64,000 nucleotides of DNA from Buchananella sp. 14KM1171 (GCF_041380365.1 NZ_CP159981.1:1116001-1180000), one strand, 5' to 3'. Shown: positions 17,423-26,900, numbered from the stretch's first letter. Notes: generated from the sequence alone by a model not told the origin. Translations and numbers: made by a program.

Positions 17423-18922
17423 CTACAGGTTCGGGGAGTTCAGCTCAGCCATCGCGTCGAAGAAGGCGATCAGGGTGCCCACCAGCGGCGAGCCTCGCCC
17501 GATCTCCACCAGCGTGTCGGCGCCGCCGAAGATGAGGGACAGCGACGGGTCGGCGCCGCTCATCAGGGAACCCACGCTGGCCAGCGTCGACTCGCTGGCG
17601 CCGAGGGTGAACAGGTTCAGCGCGCTAGAGGTAGCGGAGATCCGCCAGCCACCGTCTTCCTGAACAGTGAAGATGCCAAAGCGCTCAGGGTGGGCCACGC
17701 GGTCGTTCAGGTCGAGCTCGCCCTCCAGGATGCCGTCCTCGGTCGCAGTGATTGCGGCACCGTCGTACTGGAGGCGGTAGGCGCCCCGCTTACCGGGGAA
17801 GCCGCCCTTGAAGTCTACGACGGTGGAGCCCAGGGAGACGATGGCGCCGCCATCCACCTCGGTGGAGGTGAGCGCCCAGGTGATCTCTGCCCCGTTCAAC
17901 GCGGAGATCATCTCTTCCACGCCGTGCGCGTCACCGAAGTTGGGCTTCGCAACCGTTTCACTGAGCTGCTCCAGGGCGGATGCGCCGTAGATGGCTGCGC
18001 GGCGGCGCTCGGCGAGCGGCAGGTAGCGGATCACGTCCTCGGCAGCGAAGTCCTGCGGCTGGCTGACCTTAGTCAGGGCCTCGACGAAGCGCTGCACGGC
18101 CTCCTCGGGAGTACCTGCGTCGGACTTAATGTTCAAATAGTCGGCCTGGTAGTTCGGGACGATCCCGCTGCTGGCTGCGGTGGACTCGTCCTGGCTCAGG
18201 CTCGGGGAGACGTACCAGCGTCCGTCTTCGCGCACCGCCATCAGGGCGAGGGCCGCGCCGGAATTGGTGGCCTCGTTAACCACGTCGATCTGGGTGCGCT
18301 CGCTCTTGAACTCCTGCCCAACCTGAGACAGGGCCAGGTTCTCCATCGGGGTGATCTTGTCCCCGCGAGCGGCGCGCCAGCGCTCGGCCAGCTCGTTGCC
18401 GAGCTCCGACTTGACCTCCAGGTCGATCTTCCAGGTGTTGATGTTGATCTTGGCCAGGTCGTCGGTGTACTTCTCCACGCTGGTCTCCAGCGTGTTGTCG
18501 TGCACCACGATGTGCTTGCCGTAGGCGCGCAGCGCGTCCGTGCCGACCAGCTCATCCACCTTGAACAGGTCCCCGACCACGTCCTGCACCTCCACCGCGT
18601 TCGCCATGTCCGCCGGCGAGATGAGGCCGGACAGGGCCACCAGGTCGGACTTCTCGATGGCGGCATCCAGGCTGGAAACCAGCTCCTCGGGGCTGGAGGC
18701 GCCGGTGCTGTTGTGGGCAAAGGTCATGTACCCGGCCACGGAGACCGCCGCGACGCCCGCCACCAGGCTGGCTGCGGCGGCCGCCACCAGGCCCTTGCGG
18801 TAGGGGCGCTTGGCGGGTACCGGTGCGGCGAGTGCCTGGGGCTGTGCTGCGTAGCCCTGCGGGGCTTGCCCCATCGGCTGGGGCGCGGGGAACTGACCGG
18901 GAGTGGGAGTCTGCGAAGACAT
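17423..18922 (-). CDS. Membrane-anchored extracytoplasmic protein of unknown function
   Basis: Not recognised. 499 residues: a Pro/Gln/Ala-rich cytosolic N-terminus (1-40), positive residues AKRPYRKG, one membrane helix at about 44-66, then about 430 residues that would face outside. The extracellular part has acidic, alpha/beta-like sequence, with two stretches that may be repeated domains (about 75-265 and 280-420), each with a pattern of SPEELVSSLDAAIEKSD / TPEEAVQRFVEAL type. That architecture resembles lipoprotein-like or TcaA-like envelope proteins. An envelope-stress or cell-wall role is only a guess. It is a single gene with a convergent terminator downstream. Confidence 0.75.
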   Translation of the reverse strand: MSSQTPTPGQFPAPQPMGQAPQGYAAQPQALAAPVPAKRPYRKGLVAAAAASLVAGVAAVSVAGYMTFAHNSTGASSPEELVSSLDAAIEKSDLVALSGLISPADMANAVEVQDVVGDLFKVDELVGTDALRAYGKHIVVHDNTLETSVEKYTDDLAKININTWKIDLEVKSELGNELAERWRAARGDKITPMENLALSQVGQEFKSERTQIDVVNEATNSGAALALMAVREDGRWYVSPSLSQDESTAASSGIVPNYQADYLNIKSDAGTPEEAVQRFVEALTKVSQPQDFAAEDVIRYLPLAERRRAAIYGASALEQLSETVAKPNFGDAHGVEEMISALNGAEITWALTSTEVDGGAIVSLGSTVVDFKGGFPGKRGAYRLQYDGAAITATEDGILEGELDLNDRVAHPERFGIFTVQEDGGWRISATSSALNLFTLGASESTLASVGSLMSGADPSLSLIFGGADTLVEIGRGSPLVGTLIAFFDAMAELNSPNL

Positions 18923-19287
18923 TGGGAGACCTCATCTACCGAAAACGTTTACTCATCGATCGTATTACCTGGCCCCCGGGCCGCAACCGGTAGTCGAGTG
19001 TCTGTGCGCTCACCCCCGCATGGGGCAGGCAACTCACACGTGCGCGTCCTAGCCGCGCCGCCCAACGCGCACCCTCGCGCCGCCCAGCGAGCACCCTTGC
19101 GGTGCCCAGGCGCGTCTAGCGCGGTCCGGACGCGCCCACCGTCCCCCAAGCTCGCAAATGTTGCAACGGGGTACATCCGGCCGCTTGGTGCCATGGCACC
19201 GGTCGGTCGTATGTACCCCGAACTCGCTCTTGTACGCTCGGGGGCGCCGGGCCACCCCGACGGGAAACCACGCCGCCAGCTTGCCGA
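18923..19287. other. Gene-free spacer with a 54-bp palindrome
   Basis: 365 bases with no supportable gene. It holds the promoter region of the membrane-anchored protein (near 18930-18960) and a long GC-rich middle. The palindrome at 19167-19220 is listed separately. Short reading frames through it exist on both strands and look alike only because the DNA is palindromic. Confidence 0.7.
19167..19220. repeat. 54-bp palindromic element, copy 1
   Basis: 27-base half-sites centred on GGTGCCATGGCACC and ending in CGGGGTAC / GTACCCCG. 22 of 27 positions pair. Similarity to copy 2 (29756-29809) extends outward to GCAAATG(T/C)TGCAA on the left and CTTGTACGC(T/C)CGGGG on the right, about 91 bases in all (19154-19244). 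Confidence 0.85.
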
Positions 19288-20439
19288 CTAGGGGACGCGC
19301 ACCAGCAGCGCCCCGCGCTGCAGCCGGGCGTGCAGGGCCACGGCCCGCCCCAGGTAGTCGCCGTCCACCTGGGTCGGCTGCGGGGAGCGCAGCCGCAGGG
19401 AGAGCGTGCGGGTGCGGCGCATGATCATGTTGGCCAGCGCCCCGGTCACCGCCCGGCGCGGCCCGATCCCCCGGGTCATCACGCCGCCGGCCAGGGCCAT
19501 CCAGCCCACCGGCCCGGCGGCGGTGTCCACCGCCACCACATCCAGCCAGCCGTCGTCCAGCTGTGCGTCGGGCACCAGCTGCACCCCGCCCTGCAGCCGC
19601 CCGCAGTTGGCGATCAGCACCGAGCGGGCGGCCAGGTTCTCCTGTTCCCCGGCGCCGAGCTCCAGGCGGGCGCGCATGCGCTTGCCCCACAGGTGCCTGG
19701 TACTGGCTAGCACGTAGGCCATCCACCCCACCCTGTCCTTCAGGCCATCGCCCACGGACTCCATGACGGCGCCGTCAAATCCGACCCCGCTGATGACCAG
19801 GAAGGGCTGGATGGTGCGGGTGGTGGTGGCCGGGGCGGGCGGAAACGCGGGCTCCACGTCGAAGCCAGGCTCCACGCTCTGCTGCCCGGCGTCCTCCGTG
19901 ACGTCTGCGGCCAACCAGCCCACGTCCATGCGGCGGTTGTGGCCGGTGAAGGCCACCCGCAGCTGCTCGGCCAGGGAGGACAGGGGCAGTTCCAGGTTGC
20001 GGGCCAAAAGGTTGCCGGTGCCCTGCGGCAGGATCGCCATGGGCACCTCGCTGCCGGCCAGTCCGGCGGCCACCGAGCGGACGGTGCCGTCGCCCCCGAC
20101 GGCCACGACCACGCTCGCCCCGGCCTCCACTGCCTGGCGGGCCTGGCCGGTGCCCGGGTCCTCCACGGTGGTCTCCAGCCAGACGGGCTCTGCCAGGCCC
20201 GCGTCCATGGCGGTGCGCAGCACCAGGGCCTCCAGCTCTTCGGTGCGCTCCAGCTTGGACGGGTTGTGGATGACGTAGGGGCTGCCTGCTGCCCGGACCT
20301 GCGGGGCCGGGGCGATCCCCTCCTGGCCCTTGCCGCCGCGCAGCTCACCGCGCAGGCGCAGCGCCACGGCCAGTGCCACCAGTCCCGCCGCCAGGCCGGC
20401 CAGGGCCACACCGAGGGCGATCCAAGTCACCGCTTCCAT
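19288..20439 (-). CDS. Diacylglycerol/lipid kinase family protein
   Basis: DAGK/YegS/LCB5-type kinase that phosphorylates a lipid alcohol with ATP at the membrane, 383 residues. An N-terminal hydrophobic helix (about 5-30) anchors it. The nucleotide loop VVVAVGGDGTVRS (GGDGT at 115-119) and PQGTGNLLARNLELP are the family signatures. The C-terminal beta domain ends in DGDYLG-type sequence. In actinobacteria such enzymes act in phosphatidic-acid recycling or glycolipid synthesis; the exact lipid is unknown. The start at 20439 lies 11 bases after the pheA stop, so it is probably co-transcribed with pheA. Confidence 0.9.
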   Translation of the reverse strand: MEAVTWIALGVALAGLAAGLVALAVALRLRGELRGGKGQEGIAPAPQVRAAGSPYVIHNPSKLERTEELEALVLRTAMDAGLAEPVWLETTVEDPGTGQARQAVEAGASVVVAVGGDGTVRSVAAGLAGSEVPMAILPQGTGNLLARNLELPLSSLAEQLRVAFTGHNRRMDVGWLAADVTEDAGQQSVEPGFDVEPAFPPAPATTTRTIQPFLVISGVGFDGAVMESVGDGLKDRVGWMAYVLASTRHLWGKRMRARLELGAGEQENLAARSVLIANCGRLQGGVQLVPDAQLDDGWLDVVAVDTAAGPVGWMALAGGVMTRGIGPRRAVTGALANMIMRRTRTLSLRLRSPQPTQVDGDYLGRAVALHARLQRGALLVRVP

Positions 20440-20450
20440 CCGTCGCCCTC

Positions 20451-21512
20451 CTAGTGGCTCGCCTTAGCCTGGTCGACGCTCCCCCCGGCCACATCGCCCA
20501 CCGCGCCGCTACTAGCAGGGCCGCCACTAGCGGCACCGCCGGCATCTTGCGTCGCGCTGTTCCCGGTGGAGCCGGCCAGCCGCCCCACGATCCGGGACAC
20601 CCAGGCCCGGGCCGCCACGAAGTCGGCGTCCAGGGTGCCCGGCAGCGGGATGGCGGGCACGCCGTCGGCCTTCGGGTAGGAGCCCAGGAACTGCACGCGC
20701 GGGCTGACCCGGTGCAGGCCCAGCAGGGCGGCCTGGACGCGTTCCTCGGCCGCGTGCCCGTCGATGTCGATGGAGAAGGCGTAGCGGCCCAGGCGGTCGC
20801 CCACAGGGCGGGACTCGATGCGAGACATGTTCACGCCGCGCGCGGAGAACTGCTCCAGCATGTTCAACAGCGCACCGGCCTCGTTGTCCCCCAGCTGCAC
20901 CATGAGGGTGGTCTTGTCCGCCCCCGTCGCTGGGGGCAGCGCGGCGGGGCGGCCCACCCGCACGAAGCGGGTACGCGCATCGGGGTTGTCGGCGGCGTCG
21001 TCGGCCAAAATCTCCAGGCCGTACTTTTGCGCGCTCAGCGCGTTGCACAGGGCGGCCTCGTATCCGGGGTGGGGCTGGCCGGGCGCCAACAGTTCGGCGG
21101 CGGCGGCCGTGGAGGTGGCCGGCAGGTGCACGGCGGAGGGAATGTTGGCCGCCACCCACTTGTGGCACTGTGCCCACGCGTGCGGGTGGGTGGCCACGCG
21201 GCGAACGTCCTGCAGGCGCGTGCCCGGCCGGGCGGCCAGCACGAAGCTGATCGGCACCACCATCTCGCGGTTGATCCACAGCTCGTCGCCGGCCACCAGG
21301 GCGTCCAGCGTCGCGTTCACGCCGCCCTCGATGGAGTTCTCGATCGGCACCACCGCGTACCTGGCCCGCCCCGAGCGCACCGCCGCGAGCGCGGCCGGCA
21401 CCGAGGAGCAGGGCAGGTCGGTGTCGCCGTATGAGGCCACCTGGCGCAGCGCCATCTCGGTGAAGGTGCCGTGGGGGCCCAGGAATGCGTAATCCACCTC
21501 GGGCGTGTCCAT
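20451..21512 (-). CDS. pheA: Prephenate dehydratase
   Basis: Converts prephenate to phenylpyruvate in phenylalanine synthesis, 353 residues. The catalytic PDT domain (1-185) begins YAFLGPHGTFTEMA and has the substrate segment VVPIENSIEGGVNATLD. The ACT domain (about 205-285) contains SRIESRPVGDRLGRYAFSIDI, the conserved ESRP motif for feedback inhibition by Phe. A C-terminal tail of about 60 residues beyond the ACT domain is Gly/Ala/Ser-rich and ends in a copy of the dispersed motif (20471-20490). No chorismate mutase domain is fused. Confidence 0.95.
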   Translation of the reverse strand: MDTPEVDYAFLGPHGTFTEMALRQVASYGDTDLPCSSVPAALAAVRSGRARYAVVPIENSIEGGVNATLDALVAGDELWINREMVVPISFVLAARPGTRLQDVRRVATHPHAWAQCHKWVAANIPSAVHLPATSTAAAAELLAPGQPHPGYEAALCNALSAQKYGLEILADDAADNPDARTRFVRVGRPAALPPATGADKTTLMVQLGDNEAGALLNMLEQFSARGVNMSRIESRPVGDRLGRYAFSIDIDGHAAEERVQAALLGLHRVSPRVQFLGSYPKADGVPAIPLPGTLDADFVAARAWVSRIVGRLAGSTGNSATQDAGGAASGGPASSGAVGDVAGGSVDQAKASH

Positions 21513-21567
21513 GCTTCTCCTTCACCGCCGCGCCTACACCTGCGGCACAGACTAGCGGCAGCGGCGC

Positions 21568-22377
21568 CTATCGGCCGGACTTGCCCATGGAGTCGATCCG
21601 GAAGGGCTGGCCCGGCTTGGCGCCCGCCTGGGCGCGCATGCGGGCGGCCAGCGGCGGGCGCACCCGGAACAGGCGGCGCGACCACATCGCGGCCAGCACG
21701 TCCCGCAGGCGGCTGAACCGGGAGGAGCGGCCCAGGCCGGCGCGGCGCGTGGTGGGCACGTCGCACACGACCTCCTGCACCGACAGGCCAGCCATCAGCA
21801 TGTCCACGGTCATTCCCGGCTCCAGGCCGCCGCCCTTGGAGAAGGGCAGGGCGGCGGTGGCGGCCGCGCGAGTCATGCACCGGTGGGGGCTGAGCGGCTG
21901 CTCCGCCACGAACCCGGTCAGGCGGGCCATGCCGCGCCGGGCGCTGACCTCGGCGCGTCCCAGCGCGGGGGCGTCGGAGGAGATGGCGATGGCGCAGTCC
22001 ACCTGCCCGTCCAGCACGGCGGTGACGGCGGGGGTACATTCGGCGGCCGAATCGCCCAGCCAGGCGTCCATCAGCAGGATGTGACGCTCGGGGTGGCCGG
22101 GCACGTCGCGCATCGCCACGACCTTGATACCGGTCTCGGTGGCCGACGCCTTGCCCCTGTTAACGGAGTGGCGCACCACCACGGCGCCGGCGCTGCGGGC
22201 CGCGTGCTGGGTCTTGTCGGTGGAGCCGTCGTCCACCACCACTACCAGGTCGACGGCCGGGATCGCGCGGCAGGCCCGCACGGTGGCGGCGACCACCGGG
22301 GCCTCGTTGTACGCAGGAATGACCACTGCGACGCGCTGATCTGCGTGCGCGCCAATTGCTGCCTGCGTTAGCTCCAC
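21568..22377 (-). CDS. Family 2 glycosyltransferase
   Basis: GT-A fold transferase, 269 residues from the GTG at 22377, chosen because AAGGTAGGGGG precedes it; an ATG at 22422 would add 15 poorly conserved residues. The nucleotide-sugar region VAVVIPAYNEAPVVAAT and VVVVDDGSTDKT is typical. The place where relatives have DAD (metal-binding DxD) reads LLMDAWLGDSA, so the second Asp is replaced by Trp. No membrane helices are seen. The substrate is probably an activated sugar for a polysaccharide or glycolipid. Confidence 0.85.
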   Translation of the reverse strand: MELTQAAIGAHADQRVAVVIPAYNEAPVVAATVRACRAIPAVDLVVVVDDGSTDKTQHAARSAGAVVVRHSVNRGKASATETGIKVVAMRDVPGHPERHILLMDAWLGDSAAECTPAVTAVLDGQVDCAIAISSDAPALGRAEVSARRGMARLTGFVAEQPLSPHRCMTRAAATAALPFSKGGGLEPGMTVDMLMAGLSVQEVVCDVPTTRRAGLGRSSRFSRLRDVLAAMWSRRLFRVRPPLAARMRAQAGAKPGQPFRIDSMGKSGR

Positions 22378-22445
22378 GCCCCCTACCTTAACGCCGCCGG
22401 GCAGGGGCGGCCCACCGGCCATTATTTCTATTTGGTAGCAAAGCG

Positions 22446-22497
22446 CCCGCGAGGCGGGGAGGGCGGCGATTTGCCTGCACCCTCCCCGCCTCGCGGG
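22446..22497 (-). terminator. Terminator hairpin after the DUF5926-like gene
   Basis: Perfect 18-bp stem (22446-22463 with 22480-22497; CCCGCGAGGCGGGGAGGG) and a 16-base loop, about 45 bases beyond the gene end. One dispersed-motif copy lies between (22507-22526). Confidence 0.75.
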
Positions 22498-22542
22498 GAC
22501 CGATTTGGGGGACGACGCTGCCGCGCCGCGCCCCTGTTTTGC

Positions 22543-23397
22543 TTAGCGCAGCGTGACCTGGCGGGAGACCATGCCGGCGCGGGCGCGGCGGGCGTCCGCA
22601 GACAGCGGGGAGTCGTCCTTGAGGGCCTCCTCCAGGCGCTTGGCGAGCTCGGCCAGGGGCGCGGCCACGCCCTCGGCGCCGGTGCCGTCGGCCAGCTCCC
22701 ACACCGGGACCAGCACGCCGTAGGAGCGGAAGGCGCCCACGAAGCGGGTGCCCTCACCCAGGTTGCACTTGCCCTCGGCCTGCAGGCGCGCCAGGGCGTC
22801 CCACAGCTCGTCCTCGTCGCCGGGGTAGACCCAGCGCACGAACTCGTGGTTCATGGAGCACCAGAAGGCACCCTCCACGCCGGCCACCCGCTCGGAGGGG
22901 ACCATGCCCTGCGCGGACTCCTCTAGCGCCTTTTCCAGCTCGGCGGTGCGCTCGGCGTCCTCCTCCAGCCAGAAGGAGAAGTCCTTGTGCAGCTCGGCGG
23001 CCACCGGCACGGCCGGGTCCAGGATGTCCTGCAGGCGCGCGCCCGGCTCCAGCAGGCCCAGCGTGCCCACCAGGTTGCCCGGCTCCAGCTCCAGGCCGGC
23101 CTCGATGGCGGCGGCGTAGTCACGCGAGACGTCGCCGGACTTCGCCTGCGTCTGCATGCCGATCAGCAGCATGCCGTCCTGGCGGCGCAGCGCCGGGGCC
23201 ATGTTCGGCAGCACCGTCACGAACAGGACGTCCTGGCTGCCGTAGTCGGCGTTGGTGCGCAGCTTCGCGGAGGCGGCAGGCAGCAGCTCGCGCATCGCCA
23301 CCAGGTCGGCCTCGCCAGACAGGCCCTCGAAGGGGCGGTCCACGTAGGCAACACGGGCGCGCTTGGGCGCCCCAGACTTGCGGTTCTTCTTACCCAT
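22543..23397 (-). CDS. DUF5926-like conserved actinobacterial protein
   Basis: 284 residues. The basic N-terminus MGKKNRKSGAPKRAR is followed by VDRPFEGLSGEADLVAMRELLPAA, which I recognise as the opening of a conserved actinobacterial family of unknown function. There are no membrane segments or catalytic signature, and the C-terminal half is acidic and helical. It sits in the same direction as the rhodanese gene, 27 bases apart, so the two are likely one operon. The basic start could suggest nucleic-acid or ribosome contact; that is inference only. Confidence 0.75.
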   Translation of the reverse strand: MGKKNRKSGAPKRARVAYVDRPFEGLSGEADLVAMRELLPAASAKLRTNADYGSQDVLFVTVLPNMAPALRRQDGMLLIGMQTQAKSGDVSRDYAAAIEAGLELEPGNLVGTLGLLEPGARLQDILDPAVPVAAELHKDFSFWLEEDAERTAELEKALEESAQGMVPSERVAGVEGAFWCSMNHEFVRWVYPGDEDELWDALARLQAEGKCNLGEGTRFVGAFRSYGVLVPVWELADGTGAEGVAAPLAELAKRLEEALKDDSPLSADARRARAGMVSRQVTLR

Positions 23398-23424
23398 GAC
23401 GCACAGCGTAGCGGCCTGGGGCCC

Positions 23425-23772
23425 TCAGTCCACGCGCGGGACGTCGCCGTCCTCGCTCACCAGCGGCAGGCCCGCCTCGGCCCAGGCCACCATCCCGCCG
23501 GCCAGGTTCAGGGCGTCGATCCCGTTCTCCGCCAGCATCTTGCAGGCGCGGGAGGAACGGCCCCCGCCGTGGCAGACGATGATCAGCTCACCCTCGGGCA
23601 GGTCGTCCAGGGCGTCGGCCAGCTCACCGGAGGGGATGTGGATGGCACCGGGGGCGTGCCCGGCCTCCCACTCGTCGTCCTCGCGCACGTCGATCAGCGT
23701 GTAGCCCTCCGGGACGGGGGTGTCGAAGTCCAGCATGTCGACGGTGATGTCACCAGAAACAGGAAGAGTCAT
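23425..23772 (-). CDS. Rhodanese-like domain protein
   Basis: Single-domain rhodanese of 115 residues for sulfur transfer. The active-site loop is VCHGGGRSS with C67, and the fold markers LIDVREDDEWEAGHAPGAIHIP and NLAGGMVAWAEAGLP are present. ATG at 23772 after a GGTGGCGGC stretch; a longer frame reaches 23928 but its extra sequence is not conserved. Sulfur acceptors could be thiamine, molybdopterin or Fe-S pathways. It ends next to the DUF5926-like gene. Confidence 0.92.
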   Translation of the reverse strand: MTLPVSGDITVDMLDFDTPVPEGYTLIDVREDDEWEAGHAPGAIHIPSGELADALDDLPEGELIIVCHGGGRSSRACKMLAENGIDALNLAGGMVAWAEAGLPLVSEDGDVPRVD

Positions 23773-23906
23773 GCCGCCACCATAAGCACGGCCGCCGCGC
23801 CACCCCAAGCTCGAGACGGCAGTTTTCTTTAGCCACCAGCGGAAGCCCAAATAAAACAGACCAGAGGGCCCACAGTTAGCCCCATCACAGTGAGAAAATT
23901 GGGCCC

Positions 23907-25577
23907 ATGCACGAACGAGCAGGCACACGAGCCCTTCCTGAAGACCTAATCGACGTAGACGCGCTCCTCACCGCGTACTACGAAATCGAGCCGGACCCCA
24001 CGGACCCGAACCAGCAGGTCGTGTTCGGCACCTCCGGCCACCGCGGCTCCTCCCTGGACGCCGCCTTCAACGAGGCACACATCGTCGCCATCACCCAGGC
24101 GATCATCGAGTACCGCCGCCTGCAGGGCACCACCGGGATGCTCTACATCGGCTGCGACACCCACGCGCTCTCCGAGCCGGCCTGGGCCACCGTGGTCGGT
24201 GTGCTCACCGCCGCCGGCGTGACCATCGCCGTGGACGCGCGCGGCTCCTTCACCCCCACCCCCGCCGTGTCCCACGCGATCCTGCGCGCCAACGGCGCCG
24301 GCTCCGCCCAGGGCGTGCGCGTGGAGGGCCCGGACCGGGCCGACGGCATCATCATCACCCCGTCCCACAACCCGCCCCGCGACGGCGGCATCAAGTACAA
24401 CCCGCCCCACGGCGGCCCGGCTGACACCGACGCCACCAAGTGGATCGCGGCACGCGCCAACGAGCTGCTGGCCGGCGACTGGAAGCAGGTGCCCCGCCTG
24501 GCCCTGCCGGCCGCCCAGGAGAGCGAGTACCTGGTGCGCCACGACTACCTGTCCGCCTACGTGGAGGACCTGGTCAGCGTGGTGGACCTGGAGGCGATCC
24601 GGGCCGCCGGCGTGCGCATCGGCGCGGACCCGATGGGTGGCGCCTCCGTGGACTACTGGGGCGCGATCGCGGAGCGCTACGGCCTGAACCTGGACGTGGT
24701 CAACCCGACCGTGGACCCGCAGTTTGGTTTCATGACGCTGGACCGGGACGGCAAGATCCGCATGGACTGCTCCTCCCCCTGGGCGATGGCCTCCCTGCTG
24801 GAGCGCATGCAGGGCCCCGAGGCGGCCTACGACATCGCCACCGGCAACGACGCGGACTCCGACCGGCACGGCATCGTCACCGCCGACGGCCTGATGAACC
24901 CCAACCACTTTCTGGCCGTGGCCATCGAGTACCTGTTCGGCCACCGCCCCGGCTGGCCCGCAGACGCGGCGATCGGCAAGACCCTGGTGTCCTCCGCCCT
25001 CATCGACAAGGTGGCGGCCTCCCTGGGCCGCAAGCTGCTGGAGGTCCCGGTGGGCTTCAAGTACTTCGTGCCCGGCCTGCTGGACGGCTCCGTTGGTTTC
25101 GGCGGCGAGGAGAGCGCCGGCGCCTCCTTCCTGCGCGGAGACGGCACCGTGTGGTCCACGGACAAGGACGGCATCATCCTGTGCCTGCTGGCCTCCGAGA
25201 TCACGGCGGTGACCGGCAAGACCCCGTCGCAGCACCACGCCAAGCTGGTCTCCCGCTTCGGGGAGTCCCACTACGCCCGCATCGACGCCCCGGCCACCAA
25301 GCCGGAGAAGGCCAAGCTGGCCACGCTCTCCCCGGAGAACGTCACCGCCACCACCCTGGCCGGCGACGCGATCACGGCCCGCCTGGTCAACGCGCCCGGC
25401 AACGACGCGCCCATCGGCGGCCTGAAGGTCACCACCGAGGCCGCCTGGTTCGCCGCCCGCCCCTCCGGCACCGAGGACGTCTACAAGATCTACGCAGAGT
25501 CCTTCCGTTCCGCCGAGCACCTGGCCCAGGTGCAGGAGGAGGCCAAGCAGGTGGTTTCCGCCGCCCTGCAGGCCTAG
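23907..25577 (+). CDS. pgm: Phosphoglucomutase, alpha-D-glucose specific
   Basis: Interconverts glucose 1-phosphate and glucose 6-phosphate, linking glycogen/nucleotide-sugar supply to glycolysis. 556 residues, a full-length alpha-PGM. The phosphoserine loop [11 protein letters not shown] has S153, the metal loop DADSDRHG starts at D315, the sugar-binding GGEESAGAS is present, and the C-terminal phosphate site is [19 protein letters not shown] at 23907. Divergent from the rhodanese operon. Confidence 0.96.
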   Translation: MHERAGTRALPEDLIDVDALLTAYYEIEPDPTDPNQQVVFGTSGHRGSSLDAAFNEAHIVAITQAIIEYRRLQGTTGMLYIGCDTHALSEPAWATVVGVLTAAGVTIAVDARGSFTPTPAVSHAILRANGAGSAQGVRVEGPDRADGIIITPSHNPPRDGGIKYNPPHGGPADTDATKWIAARANELLAGDWKQVPRLALPAAQESEYLVRHDYLSAYVEDLVSVVDLEAIRAAGVRIGADPMGGASVDYWGAIAERYGLNLDVVNPTVDPQFGFMTLDRDGKIRMDCSSPWAMASLLERMQGPEAAYDIATGNDADSDRHGIVTADGLMNPNHFLAVAIEYLFGHRPGWPADAAIGKTLVSSALIDKVAASLGRKLLEVPVGFKYFVPGLLDGSVGFGGEESAGASFLRGDGTVWSTDKDGIILCLLASEITAVTGKTPSQHHAKLVSRFGESHYARIDAPATKPEKAKLATLSPENVTATTLAGDAITARLVNAPGNDAPIGGLKVTTEAAWFAARPSGTEDVYKIYAESFRSAEHLAQVQEEAKQVVSAALQA

Positions 25578-25672
25578 CCGCCGCTCTCACCGCCCGGCCC
25601 CTTATCCGGGCCACCCGCCCCGTCCACATGACCGCCCGCCCGGCGGGAGGCACCGGACCGTGGGCACACGTG

Positions 25673-25728
25673 ATGGCCGACGCTCCACCCGCCGCTCTTT
25701 TCGCTGCGGCCGGTGGGGCGTCGGCCAT
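25673..25728. terminator. Hairpin made of two inverted dispersed-motif copies
   Basis: Arms 25673-25695 (ATGGCCGACGCTCCACCCG...) and 25706-25728 pair at 21 of 23 positions around the loop TCTTTTCGCT, between pgm and the App1-like gene. It probably ends the pgm transcript. Each arm is itself one copy of the dispersed GGNCGACG motif. Confidence 0.75.
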
Positions 25729-25782
25729 TCTCACGCGCCCGGGCGCGGAGGAAGAAAAGCGCGCGAGGCTAGGATCGGGGCC

Positions 25783-26874
25783 ATGAGCAACCGGAACCTT
25801 GGCGCGCGCCTGGAGGACCAACTCAACCGGCGCGGCGTACACATGCTGCGCCAGGTGGGTTGGCGTCCCCGCATCATCGGCTACGAGTCCTACGGCAGCG
25901 TCGACAAGGCCCGCGTGCTGGCCCGCGTGCTCATGGCCAAGCCCGGCAGCCCCCTGGAGGGAACGCTCATCAACGAGCTGCCGGACCCGGCCGCGCCCCT
26001 GCGGGAGATCGGCGAGGCCACGGTGCGCAGCCTGCGCCAGGCCCAGCGCGGCTGGCGCCAGTTCATCGGCTCCGCCGTGCCGTTCTACCCCGTCACGATC
26101 ACGCTCGGGCAGGCGCGGATGGAGGCCAGGGCGGACCGCTCCGGCATCATCGACCTGGTGGTGCGCGACCACCAGCTCCCGCCCGGGCTGCACCACGCCC
26201 TCATCGAGGGGCCCGCCTCCGAGCCGGTGGAGACGGAGATCCACGTGGTGGACCCGGCGGTGCGCTTCGGGGTGGTGTGCGACATCGACGACACGGTGAT
26301 GGTCAGCCACCTGCCCCGCCCCCTGGTGGCCTTCTGGAACGGGTTCGTCAAGTACACCGACACCCGCGAGGCCGTGCCCGGCATGCCGCAGCTGCTCAGC
26401 CACCTGGAGGCGGCCAACCCGGCCTCGCCCATGATCTACCTGTCCACCGGCGCGTGGAACGTGGTGCCCACCCTGCGCTCCTTCATGCTGCGCCACGGCA
26501 TCCCGCTGGGCCCCATGCTGATGACCGACTGGGGGCCCACCAACACCGGCTGGTTCCGCTCCGGCCAGGGGCACAAGCGCACCCAGCTGCGCCGCCTCAT
26601 GCTGGACCTGCCGCAGATCAAGTGGCTGCTGATCGGCGACGACGGCCAGCACGACCCGATCATCTACAGCGAGGTGGCCCGCGAGCACTCGGAGAACGTG
26701 CACGCCATCGCCATCCGCCAGCTCACCCCCTCCCAGCAGGTGCTCAGCCACCTCAGCCCGGCACCGCTGGAGGTCTACGGACCGGACTCCGTGCTGGCCG
26801 CGCCCGTGCCTCAGCTCTACGGGGCGGACGGCTTCGAGCTCAGCGAGCTGCTGGGCGCCCTGCCGCAGCCCTGA
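25783..26874 (+). CDS. App1-like phosphatase (DUF2183)
   Basis: 363 residues. The catalytic motif VVCDIDDTV starts near D167 and is of HAD type, as in the conserved domain of yeast phosphatidate phosphatase App1. IYLSTGAWN and LLIGDDGQHDP are the other family blocks. Bacterial members are uncharacterised; lipid phosphate hydrolysis is a family-based inference. The ATG at 25783 starts MSNRNLGARLEDQLNRR; upstream in-frame sequence runs into the hairpin region and is not coding. There is no signal peptide. Confidence 0.87.
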   Translation: MSNRNLGARLEDQLNRRGVHMLRQVGWRPRIIGYESYGSVDKARVLARVLMAKPGSPLEGTLINELPDPAAPLREIGEATVRSLRQAQRGWRQFIGSAVPFYPVTITLGQARMEARADRSGIIDLVVRDHQLPPGLHHALIEGPASEPVETEIHVVDPAVRFGVVCDIDDTVMVSHLPRPLVAFWNGFVKYTDTREAVPGMPQLLSHLEAANPASPMIYLSTGAWNVVPTLRSFMLRHGIPLGPMLMTDWGPTNTGWFRSGQGHKRTQLRRLMLDLPQIKWLLIGDDGQHDPIIYSEVAREHSENVHAIAIRQLTPSQQVLSHLSPAPLEVYGPDSVLAAPVPQLYGADGFELSELLGALPQP

Positions 26875-26900
26875 CCGCCACGCCGGGGGTGACCGTGCTC

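Noticed and set aside
19049-19726. Protein genes through the 54-bp palindrome
   Set aside because: Similar peptides on both strands come from the palindrome; the frames overlap the lipid kinase gene in antisense and have no start signals.
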